A DNA stretch of 64,000 nucleotides, taken from the NCBI GenBank assembly GCA_030522415.1, contig CM060118.1:28957151-29021150 (forward strand), given 5' to 3'. Each line of letters starts with the position of its first letter. Within the stretch, counting starts at the first letter, position 1. The notes under the pieces are model-generated. The model saw only the letters and a program-made list of their open reading frames with translations. It was not told the origin of the DNA and ran no database searches. Source of the stretch: Channallabes apus (taxonomy: Eukaryota; Chordata; Actinopteri; Siluriformes; Clariidae). Positions 1 through 11,600 of the stretch are shown here, in pieces. The position numbers were made by a program, and so were the translations under genes.

Positions 1-250
1 CACTCCTGCTGCTAATAATAATACTGCTAATGCTAATACTATTTATAATAATACTGTTTTTTTTGCATCTTAATATTCATTAGTGTTAAAATTGTTCCTA
101 CTACTACCACTAGTAATAATAATAATAATAATAATACTACTTGTATTAATACTACCACTAATGCTACTACTAATATTAACACTAATGCTACTTAATACTT
201 GTACTACTACTCATACTAGTACTACCAATAATACTCATAATTATTATTAT
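1..250. repeat. AT-rich trinucleotide microsatellite tract
   Basis: Imperfect ATA/CTA/ACT triplets fill the first 250 bases. They lie in the lamtor3 intron just before the first visible exon. Open frames across them are low-complexity Leu/Ile/Thr runs and are not coding. Confidence 0.85.
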
Positions 251-271
251 TTTACTGTTTTCTCTTATCAG

Positions 272-1665
272 AGTTGAAGGCCTCCATGCAATTGTAGTAA
301 CAGACAGAGATGGTGTTCCTGTAATCAAAGGTAATCAAACCCATCTCCATTACACACTTTATGGCCAAACAGTATAGGTTGTGTGGTTTAGTGGTTAGCC
401 CTGTGGCCTTGCACCTCCAGGGTCCGGGTTTGATTCCCGCCTCGGGTCTGTGTGCATGGAGGTTGCGTGTTTCCTCCGACAGTCCAAAGACATGCAGATT
501 AGGCTAACTAGCGTAATTGGGTTAAACTGGCGTATATGGCCAAACAGTATAGATTGTGGATATCCAACCCTCACATCCATATGTACTTGGTGAATATCAC
601 ACTTTCAGATGGAATTCCTTCTTCTGATATAGTAATCTCCATTCCTCAAGTGAAGGTTTCCATTAGATTTTGGAGACCTGTGGAGATTTCTGCTCATTTA
701 GCTTCAGGAGCATTAGTGAGGCATGGGCTGCAGTTAATAGTTGTAGTTCACTCAAATTCTTCAGTGGGGTTGGAGTCAGGACACTATAATTCTTCCACTC
801 CATTTTGGCACAACATATTTTCCCAGAGCATGCTTTGTGCACAGTGGCTCTTTCCTGTCAGCCCAGGTTTATTTGCAGCAAAAATTTGGGGAAGGGACAC
901 AAATTATCACTTCAGGTTTCCACATAATTTTGGCCATATATTGTACAGCTAGCCACTTTGGTTACGTTATCTAAAAAGGTTGCATGGTTTAGTCCCTTAT
1001 TGCTCTTAAGGGGTCACTGATGTGGTTGTGCATCTTGTTATAGTTGCCAACGACAATGCTCCAGAGTATGCTCTGCGACCAGGCTTTCTCTCAACGTTTG
1101 CACTGGCAACAGATCAAGGCAGCAAGCTGGGTCTGTCCAAAAACAAGAGCATCATCTGCTACTACAACACATATCAGGTATCGAGCCTCATAGCCTCCAC
1201 TCAGTCGAAGTTCTTTGTGTGACTTTCTGATAATTATTTGCACTCTTGTGTTTTTCCCCAGATTGTGCAATTTAACCGATTACCCTTAGTGATCAGCTTC
1301 ATTGCAAGCAGCAGTGCAAATACAGGTAGGATGTGCCATGTATGTGAGTTAGAGTTTATGAGCTGGCAGATAAATATTTTATTTCAAAACACTTTACAGC
1401 TTTAGCTTAAACACTGCATTGACTTAAAGGTCTTAAAAGACAATGACTAGAGAATCCACTTCTTAACTCTCTCAGAAGTTGTGCCACAGTTAAATAGCAT
1501 GTAACTAAATACCGTTCTCTAAATGTTTGTTAATGCAGAAACCATATTTTCATCACATGGTTAGTGAATCAGTTTTTCATGTTATTTTTAGGTTTGATCA
1601 TCAGTTTGGAGAAGGAGCTTGTTCCACTGATTGAGGAACTGAGACAGGTGGTTGAGGTTGCCTAG
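272..1665 (+). CDS. lamtor3: LAMTOR3 (MP1), Ragulator subunit, 3' four coding exons
   Basis: LAMTOR3 is a roadblock/LC7 subunit of the late-endosomal Ragulator complex, which anchors Rag GTPases/mTORC1 and scaffolds MEK1-ERK. Four exons are visible: 272-330 (VEGLHAIVVTDRDGVP), 1044-1177 (VANDNAPEYALRPGFLSTF and SKNKSIICYYNTYQ), 1262-1325 (FNRLPLVISFIASSSANTG) and 592 bases' equivalent further on at 1592-1665 (LEKELVPLIEELRQVVEVA, stop TAG 1663-1665). Each is bounded by AG/GT and the phases (1, 0, 1) join without a break. From my memory of the human 124-residue protein, about the first 15 codons are missing and should lie upstream of base 1. Residues are nearly identical to mammalian LAMTOR3, so the identification is firm. 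The gene converges on dapp1. Confidence 0.95.
366..535 (+). mobile_element. tRNA-derived SINE, truncated copy (SINE family A)
   Basis: It has the family head with a pol III A-box-like stretch (TTTAGTGGTTAGC) and a B-box-like GGGTTTGATTCCC, then the body text around GTGTGCATGGAGG and CCAAAGACATGCAG. The 3' part of the family (CCGCTTAATCCTGTGTTCAG) is absent. It lies in the lamtor3 intron. Other copies are at 11558, 16288, 24245, 24819, 49625 and 57401. Confidence 0.75.
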
Positions 1666-1865
1666 ATGACGGACAGCTTTGAAACTACTCCAACATGTAC
1701 CTGGACCGTATCAAGACACACACACATACACACAAATATACATATGCACCTTGGACATTACTACAGTAGTACATTGTTGGCTGTGAACTTCAGTTCCTCT
1801 TGATGCTGTAAGTTTCTCTTTTGAATGTAACCCTGTCTTGGTTGTATTTTTGATTTCAACTAATT

Positions 1866-1871
1866 AATAAA
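1866..1871 (+). terminator. lamtor3 polyadenylation signal
   Basis: A canonical AATAAA lies about 200 bases after the lamtor3 stop codon, followed by a T-rich stretch at 1910-1921. The 3' UTR would be short. It is the first such hexamer I see downstream of the stop. Confidence 0.6.
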
Positions 1872-1879
1872 TTTGTTTA

Positions 1880-3180
1880 TAACTTTGGTGTACAAAATAC
1901 CTTTAAATGTTTTTTTTTTTTCTCAAAGTACATACACTTAGATGCACAGCGATTTCCCCCCCCCCTTCATTTCTTCATGTTTTACATGATTTTGCAAATC
2001 ACATTAATGTTACAATGTTAAGCACAATTTTCTTTATTACACATGCTGAACACAATAATTGGCAAATAATGCAATAATATTAACATGTTGAAGGATTAAA
2101 TAATTATATAAACAAAACCTCACTTAGTTCTTCTGGTAAAGCCCTTAATGCACAATTCATCTAAATGTTGTTTCATGTAGGAAGCATTATTCTACTTCCC
2201 AGACTATTCTCTAGAATTTTCTATAATGAGACCATGTACAGTGTTTGACTTCCTCATTGTTAAAGCAACAACTAATTTTATCAACAAATGTAGGGGTGTC
2301 TTGAACTGGGTTTGGTCCACCTACAGTAGTCCAGTAAAATGGCCCCATGTTCCTACACAAAGCAATCATCTGCATGACAGGATATCAGGACATCCACCGC
2401 TATGTGTTACAGCCTGTGTTACACAGTTTAAACTTGTATTCATTTGAAAAAGCCAGAAGATATCATTAACCTAACAGTTGGCTAAGAATACCAGTTGTCA
2501 TTTTATGGCGTCAATGTTCTTTCTGTCCTGATGTTTAATGTTTAGCCCTTCAGTGTAAAATGTCCTCTGAATGTACTGGAACAGAAAAGCCAATTATTTT
2601 GTTTTTGCTATACCCTGCAGGCTTTTAGTTTTAAGGTCAAAAGCTGATGAATATAAAAAAACAACAATGTTGGCTTTTATTTTCCAATATTTATATCCTG
2701 ATGTGTTACTTAGAACGCTTGGCTTTGTCCTCTACTTGTACAATGGTTCTGATCAGTTTTCCCTTCCTTCTCAGCTTCAAATTGGCTTGACTCTTCCCAT
2801 AGACAGCTCTTTTACAATCCTACAACAGTATCCATTTTAGCAAAAAAAGACAGTCTCTACAGGTAAAACCCTGGACACAAACCAAGAGTAGACATTCAGA
2901 GCTATTGACTGTATAAACAGCCAGTCTAACTGGGCACACATCCAACAAGAAACATCTTGTCAATTACATGTTCCAATAATTTTTAATGACTTTAACAAAG
3001 TGTGAATTCAAACAAAAAGGCCTGTGTCCTAAAGTACATCTTAATTAGTGAATAGTAGAAAATGAAAGCTTAGATTCTGATCTATCAGCCAAATTTTTTA
3101 TCTCTAACAAAAATGGATAGGAAAAAAAGCAATTGGCCTTGCTGTTTGAGTACTATATGACGGAACTATATATGCATGTA
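1880..3180. other. Intergenic stretch between lamtor3 and dapp1
   Basis: This AT-rich sequence shows no conserved exon, RNA gene or clear transposon on either strand. The 3' UTR of dapp1 could reach part of it but I cannot place its end. Confidence 0.4.
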
Positions 3181-4205
3181 TAGTGGAACCTTGGATTACG
3201 AATAACGCGGTTTACAAGTGTTCTGCAAGACGAGCAAAGATTTGTAATAAATTTTGACTTGAAAAATGAGCATTGTCTTAGTTTACGAGCACCGAGTATC
3301 ATGTATCACGCATTCGCTTCTTGTTTTGACGCCGAGCGTCACGTCATCACAACTAAGCCAACAGTTTTTCTCTCTCTTGCGCTGCGGAATTGTAGGTAAT
3401 CGTCTCCCCTGCTGGGTGAATACACACACACACAGCTCCTCACCTTTGAAAACAGTCGCGACAGAGCAGAGTTTGTGTGTGTTTGTTTGGGAACCTGAGA
3501 GGAGTGGGGCTGTAAAGCCAAGACCTATCGTCTCCCCTGCTGGGTCTTAGTGCTTGCAGAGTTTTTGAGTGTGCGTGTATGTTTGTGTGCGTGTGTCTGT
3601 GTTAGGCAGAGAGTGTGTGTGTTTGTTTGGGAACCTGAGTGAAGGGGGGCTGTAAACGCGAGTGAGTGTGTGTTTGTGTACACTCGCTCGCGTTTACAGC
3701 CACCCTTCTCTCAGGTTCTCAAACAAACACATAGCAACTCTTCTCTGTCACTATTGTTTTCAAAGGTAAGGAGCTGGTTAATTAGTTTTTTGTTGTTGTT
3801 TGACTTTACAGCAGTGATTCTGTTAGTATGCGCTCATGTGAGTTTGACTAGCGATGTTCCTTGCTAATTTTCAAACGTTTTGAAAAACGGTCTCTCCGTT
3901 AATGTGTATGTGTGTGTGTGCACACACAATTTACATACACACAGCGCCTGCGTGCACGAACGGAAACACTTATCTGTCGGGATTTATTTTTACGTTTTTT
4001 TAAAGGTACAGTGCAGGTTAATTTGTTTTATTTTTACTTTATATTTTGTGTTAATTATTTTTATGTATTTATTTTTTTGGGCTGTAGAACTAATTATTTG
4101 ACTTTCCATTATTTCCTATGGGAAAATTACATTTGGTTTACGGATGTTTTGGAATACGAGCCCGCTTCCGGAATGAATTATGCTCGGAATCCAAGGTTCC
4201 ACTGT
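3181..4205. mobile_element. Non-autonomous DNA transposon with terminal inverted repeats (family B, copy 1)
   Basis: The left end reads TAGTGGAACCTTGGATTACG and the right end is its near reverse complement (ATCCAAGGTTCCACTGTA), so terminal inverted repeats of roughly 20-25 bases bound a 1-kb element with TA at the ends. The interior has diverging TG/CA-rich arms and no transposase. A second copy ends at 50636. I do not assign a superfamily. Confidence 0.7.
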
Positions 4206-4757
4206 ATTAAAAAAAATGACATTTTGTAGTTAAAATACACACAGGTTGTCAAACCATTATTTTTTCTTCAAGAAAGGTTAACCATCATTTCATGAGGTAG
4301 ACATCTCCAGTGTAGCTGCCTTCATATTTCCTACTTGGTACAAAATTAAATTCCTGTTCCAGCCAGGGTTTTAGTATTTTGTCCATGACTTAAAATACTT
4401 TGCACCAAAGGAGCAGTTGCATCATGCCGCATGGGAAAGCATAATTGGTTAGATCATTGATGACCTCATTTTGTAAATGCCATTAGACCCATTCTCTTCT
4501 TTCAACTGATCACTGAAATTCCCCATCTTCATATGTGGTTTGAACAACAGATGGTCAGGAATTATTTAGCCATCCCTGGGCAGGTACATGTGAGACACAG
4601 ACTAGCTTCACACCACGCAGTGATGCCTTTACAACAGATTACAATGGCCACAGGAGCTACGAAACTCTGACTAAGTTCATCCTATTATATCATCTCTAAC
4701 TGCCCTCACAGCTTATACTCCCAGTAGTTCCTTTTCTTCTTTTCCACCTTCTGGACA

Positions 4758-7700
4758 TCATCTTCCTTTTCTTATTTGTGACTGTAAAAAATGTGGGTGT
4801 AATGTTTGTTAGACCGTGAAGGAGACAATGGAAAGCTGCTATTTTCATACAGTTTTCTGAGTGACCCAAACCCAAAAACAGAAAATAATTTTAAATTCTA
4901 CAAAAATCACAGTACTGTACACGTACATTTAAGCATTTCGCAGATCTTATCCAGAGCGACTTACACAAGTGTTTTGTAGTTTCCATCATTGGATAGATCC
5001 TTACACTGGGTTACTAGGTTACTAACTAAGTACTATCAGTCAAACATTGAAGTTTTTTTCTTTTTTGGGAGGGATTAGTACAAGTACTGAAGAAACGGAT
5101 AAGTCCATAGTACATGGAACACATCACCTATATTATTTATTTTTAAACCTAATAAATATTTTATTTATATATTACTTATACATTTAACATAGTTAAATAC
5201 AATATAATAAATAATAATAATATATTTATATTTTAAATAATAAATAGCTTTTTTGTTGGTCATTTATAACTCTGTTCTTACCAATTTCCAGCGCAGTATT
5301 TTTATCCATTCATCAGCCTCCACTCCAGATTTTGCACATAAATAAAACGTCCTTTCAGGGAACACCAGGCTATAATTGAATAAAGTGGAAATAATGAGAA
5401 AATGTATTAAAAGAGATGAGATTTATTAAAATAACAATAACCTTTAGTTATTAATGTAAAGATAAGGAACTGTATTTTTTTTTTTAGCAAATGTGGGTGG
5501 TGTGAAATGAACGCATGGTATCTAAATTCTGCGTTCTGCCTGTGTGGAGGTACTTTTAGTTGCACTTCCCCTTTTTAGAGTTCAAGAGACAGGAAATAAA
5601 CCTCTATCATGCATCAACAGCAGTGTGAGTATCAGTTTTCCTACCAGAAGCAGTTAACCCTCTCTTGGCTGTAATCAAACTGAACGGCAGAGCATTCGGT
5701 CAGATCTAGGGTCCGGATAGGTTCTGGAAACTGACAGAGACAAACAAAGCAAAGAAAAGACAGTATAGAATTATTCTATCATATTCAGAAGTATATGGTG
5801 TTTTCTAGACTTACCATTTTGTCTTTGAAGTATTTCAGCTCATTTCTGTTCAGTGTGAACCATCGTTGTTTCCAGTTCTAAAAGAAAACGTAACACTAAT
5901 AAGTATTCGAAGCATCTTGAAAAATCATTATTGCCGTCAATTATTTTCCACAGATTTGGAAAATAATTGCTGGCTACTTTATTAGGAAAAACTTGTATAA
6001 ATGCTTATTTATGCAATTATTATATGATAAGCATATTGCCTCAGTGGGTAGGGTCAGAGATTGGCATTAGCAGCATGAAGCGATGAAAAACCTCTCTTGT
6101 ATTTACCATTCAGGCTGGTAATTGTTTGAATGGCACAGACTATCTACCATTGGGATGTGGTGGAAAGGAAGATTTGTAGTATGAACATGACAGTGGCAGC
6201 TGCTAGCTTTTGAAACAGGGGAATCTAGCTGGCTAGTTTCCTCTTCCACGAGCTACTTTAATTATATAAACGAACTAACTTTACAATGCTGAAACAAGGA
6301 GCAAAGTCAAGAACGCTATAATATGTTTTTTTTTTATTATTTAAAGAATGATTTGTACAAACAAAATTGTTTATATCACCAGCAAAGAATACAGAGTGCA
6401 GCAGTTCGTCATACCACTTCACCTGCAAATCCGCATGGGACTGAACTCGAATCTCTGTAGCGCTGATGTATACTTAAGACATGCTGTCAATCAAAAAAAG
6501 GGGTTCCGCCCTTTAAACAGCTCCTCCAATCAACATGCAGCGCCCCAGCGTCCTGGCCCGCCCACTGCTCCATTCACTCCCAGAGAAGCTGAGCTTCCCT
6601 GGAAGTGATGATTTTGGTGCATTTATCCAATTACCATCCAGCTTTTCTGCAGTGAAAAAAGCTCCTCTGTGCTGCCCGTAGAATTCCAGTGAAGCTGGGC
6701 TTTAGGAGGGTTTAACGCGCTGTGCTGCACGGAAATGTATGACAAGAAAATCGCGTCAAACAATCTACAATAAATACCTGATTCTGAATGAGCTAGTCAT
6801 GAAGTTGAACGCGTTCTAGCGCACTTTTATTAAAACCAATATAAATACAACAGTGCATATATGAGCATATATTTTCTGACATAGTAGAGGAAGCAGAGCT
6901 TCCCTTGTAGTCTTAGAGCAGCTGCCACTGGAACATGAAGCAACAATTATTTTATGCAATCATGCTCATCTTGACCACATTATCAGTGTAATTTCCCAAC
7001 ACTTCAGAAATGATGGCATAAAAGTTTCAAAAGGCTGTTCAGTGGTAAAGTGCTCGCCCTATCATCCGGAGATCGCTGGTTCGAACCCCGGGTGATGCTG
7101 TTTTCCTCTCACAGCCGGAGGCATAGAGAGAGCTGATTGGCCAAGCTCTCTCAGGGGGGAGGGATGAGAGTTACTTAGTGCTCCCACATTAATCACGGCT
7201 CTACAGCCAATCAGGGCTGTGAGCTCGCGCACGCGGAAGGAGTGGCTAGCACTTTCCTCCGAGTGTGTTACTCCACCCCTAATGGTGCGTGAGCAAGCAG
7301 TTCGAAAAGATGCGGTCGGCTGACATCATGCGTTTTCGGAGGAAACACGTGATAGTCTTCGCCCTCCCGACTGAGTGGTAGTGGTAGCCTTAATGTGGGA
7401 GCCCCCTAGTGGTGGGGAGGAATTGGCCACGATTAAATTGGGGAGAAAATTGGAAAAACCCCAAAAAATTATATATTCAAAAGGTTGTTCAGGGACAAAG
7501 TCAGGATCCTTCCCAGTATATATATATTAATAACAATATCTCATATTATATATTAATAATATAGTGGCCGGGAAGTGTAGATAAATATTGTCAGTGCTCG
7601 AAAGCAATTATATATTGTACAAGAAGCATCACATGACTCTTACCTTCACGATGCCTCCTTGTTTCACCAGATAGCCCTCTTTTGTGCCAAGCTGCAGGAA

Positions 7701-8634
7701 AGTGCATAATTAGTAACACATAGTTAAATTTAAAACTGACTTTTGAATAATTTCCTGAATTGAAACAATGCGTTTCAAGTTATTTTAAAATTTATCAAAT
7801 GAGCAGCTCATTTGATGGTCACTTTAAGGTACAAAACTGATCAACTTGAATATTAACCTTATAAATTAATATGTGGTATCCAGTGATGTTTCCTACATTA
7901 CCCACAATGCTGTTTGACTACCAATTCATAGCTACACCAGTGGGAATTACTTAACCTAATCCCTTACTTAATTTCTACCTCATGAGTGATGCAGCAGGAT
8001 TTAGTCCTTTAATCTGTCAATAATCTGTCTAATAAGGCCTGTCCTGATAATCATGTTTATCTACCTAGCCGAGCGAACTATGCGACAATTTGTCCTATTG
8101 TGGCACTCCATTTTTGAACTTGAGTCCAACCTTGAGTTACTGATTAAGCAAGGTCCCTGTCAACAAACAACAACTACCTCCTTACTGGAATAATAACAAT
8201 ACAGCAACGAGCAACTTATTAACACAATGACACGTAAACATACCATGTATATTACAACAAACACTGTATAAAACCTTTCTTTGAATCCAACTGTTATTTT
8301 CGTGATGAACAGAAATTTTTTGTTATATCAATGCTTATTTGTATGCATGTGATATGACGTAAACAGGATAAATCAGCTGAATATTATGAACAAGAAAAAA
8401 AATTAAGATGCGGCTAACATACTGATGGAGCACTGGGGACCAGGTCACTTTCACTCCGTCCTGTCTGTATAGCTGTGTGCACACACACAGACTCATAAAT
8501 GGATGGCTCCTCCACTTGGCGAGGGTATGGGAAACGGAGAACAATGAGACTACCTATAAAACAGTAACAACAGGACATATATATGGGTGAATCAGACAGA
8601 AATAACAGGATATGTTTGTTTGTTTGTTTGATAG

Positions 8635-8677
<43 letters not shown>

Positions 8678-11600
8678 TTGTGTGTCAAACCTGTCTCACT
8701 GCCCAGTAGAGGTTGATTGGCGAGGTGACTGGTGAAATCCTGAAGGCATGAAAACTCGTTGAAACCAAAAGAATACCTCCCGTTGTGCCGCTGCACGTGG
8801 AAGTGCTTCACTGAGTCCTTTGCCCTAGTTGAATCAAACCAAAACATTTAGTCCACGAAGAGCCACATAATGTTGCAGATACTTTCGCAATCTCTCCCAA
8901 GATGATGTGTAGTGCAATGCACAAAAGTAATGGCACAAAAGCAAGAGCTACACTAACCTAGGAGGTGATGGCCTCAGGTACATACAAAATCAGATTTTAT
9001 TTAGAAGTATTCCTAATAAATCGCATAATCCAAATAAATGATAAAGCTGTGACGGTGATTAATTAGCACAGTAGAATTTATTCAGCATCGTGGTATAGGA
9101 CTATATAATACTGATTGTGCTTGTATCACTTTATAATCACTGACATTGAGTGATAAGCTTAGAATGCTAGTGGAACTGAAACATTAATAGGAAACAGAAA
9201 AAACTTACTGTATGTTCAAAATAACTTCGAGGAATGCAATTGGACAAAAAAATTAGGACAATTTAAAAATCTGTATGTACTGATAAATATGGACATTAAG
9301 CATACAGGACCCGGCAAAAAAGATGATAGACTGCAACACACATAGACTCTTACAGCTGTCTTTATATGCCAGGGGCATGGAACACAAGCTGACATCAAAC
9401 AGGAATATATAAATTCACACGCGCACATCTTGTGTGAAAAAAAAACATGAAAAAAAAAAGGAAGAGACGCAGCTAACCTGACCGAGAGGGCAAAGCGTTC
9501 AGGCCCCTTGTTGCTGTTTCTGAGTAGAAAACTCCCATCAATCCCGTTTGACAAGAGCAGAGCCTCAGCTGCATGTCGGGACAAGTCATAATGGTACCAA
9601 CTAGAGGGATGAAAGAGAGAAAGAGACAGATGCTTTGTGTCAACCATATGCATTTTTTGCATACTGACAAATAGTCAATGTATTGATTTTGGTGGCGTTT
9701 TCACACACAGGTTTTGTTCACATTACAAGCCACAGTGATCAATTCAGATTTTTTATTAGACCGGATTTGCATGTTATGATGGTTCACAATCAAGATATGA
9801 TGGTTCAAAAATCAAGTGATTGTTATTTATGTGTCTGTCCTCGGAAATGGCATGTATACTCAAATCGATACATCTTTGCTCCCGTTATCTAGGTATAAAC
9901 ACATTATATTTGTGCAACCACTCATTCATTTCAAAACGATAAATGCAATTATATCAAAAATATGTCTGGGGTTTTGTTCTGGAGAACAGGAAGCAATTGG
10001 TCTGCTGTCAATTTGTTGAGCTCCAGGAGAAGAAAAAAAACCAGATGCCTTGCTGTAGCTGTTTTTTTGCAGGTATTGCTAGCAGTACTAAGAAATCAGT
10101 ATGCATGTGCAGCACCAAAAAGTCATATGAATTCTGATCTGCCAGTTCTCATTCAATTAGCATTACCTCCATACACGAAAGTGACTCAGATCTAAAAAAC
10201 ATCAGATTTTTGCATTCAAACTGATCCGTGTCATATTACAGTAAAACAAAATCAGAGTCACTTTATTGAGAAGAATCAGAATCAGAAAGAGTTTTATTGC
10301 CAAGTACGCTTGCACGTACAAGGAATTTGTTTTAGTGACGGAGCTTCCAGAACAAAAAATACAAATGACAAGACAAAAACAGCATGACGCAAAAAAAAAA
10401 AAAAAAAAAAAAAAATTTAAATGGTTGACAACAAATGGGGTACGATGTGAGATACTTTTAAATAAGTTACATAAATATCTGAAGTCTGTGGTATTATACA
10501 GTATATTGCACAGTGGTATTGTACACAATATTGCACATATATTTATTGACCGTTAGAATGATGTTTATCTGTTAAGGAGGTAGATTGCCTGGGGGAAAAA
10601 ACTGTTCTTATGCCTGACTGTCCTGGTGTTCGGTGCTCTGTAGCGTCGACCCGATGGCAAAAGTTCAAAAAGAAGGTGGCTTGGGTGTGAGGGGTCCAAA
10701 GTGATATTCCGTGCCCTTTTCTTCACTCTGGATATATACAGTTCTTGCAGCGTGGGCAGGGGAGTGCCAATAATTCTTTCAGCAGTCCGAACCGTCCTTT
10801 GTAGTCTTCTGATGTCTGCTTTCGTAGCTGAGCCAAACCAGACAGTTATTGAAGTGCACAGGACGGATTCAATGACGGCTGAGTAGAACTGTGTGAGCAG
10901 CTCCTGTGGCAGGTTGAATTTCTTCAGCTGGCGAAGGAAATACAACCTCTGGTGGGCCTTTTTAACAATGGAGTCAATGTGAATGTCCCACTTCAGGTCC
11001 TGAGAGATGGTCGTGCCCAGGAACCGGAATGACTCCACTGCCGTCACAGTGCTGTTCATGATGGTGAGTGGGGGAAGTGCAGGTGGGTTTCTCCTGAAGT
11101 CCACGATCATCTCCACTGTTTTGAGCGTGTTTAGCTCCAGGTTGTTGTGACTGCACCAGACAGCCAACTGCTTGACCTCCCTTCTGTATGCAGACTCGTC
11201 ACCGTCCTGGATGAGGCCGATGATTGTAGTGTCATCTGCAAATTTCAGGAGCTTGACAGTGGGGTCTGTGGAGGTGCAGTCGTTGGTGTAGATGGAAGGT
11301 AATGTAATGTAATGTTCAGGCTGGTAATGTAAACGTAGCCACATATGTGTGCTTTATATGTAATACATCCATTCATTCATCTTCAGCAACTGCTTTATCA
11401 TGGTCAGGGTATCTGTTGATCTAGACTAGAGTCAATCCCAGGGTGTGTAGTAGGAGTACGTGTTTTCAAAGAAAGATTGAAGGAAACCAGATGACCCAGA
11501 GAAACCCCACACTGACATGAAGGACAAGCAATCCAACAGAAAAGCTACTGTAGGACATTCATTCATTCAGAAAATTCATTCATTTTCTATACCGCTTAAT

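Noticed and set aside
7043..7110. tRNA-like head that might be a tRNA gene (also at 40003, 48230-48294 and the family A heads)
   Set aside because: Each is followed by a SINE body and tail, and several have target duplications; none reads as a full cloverleaf gene.
9216..9662. 148-codon minus frame as a separate gene
   Set aside because: Its conserved part is dapp1 exon 2; the rest is read-through into flanking introns past clear splice sites.
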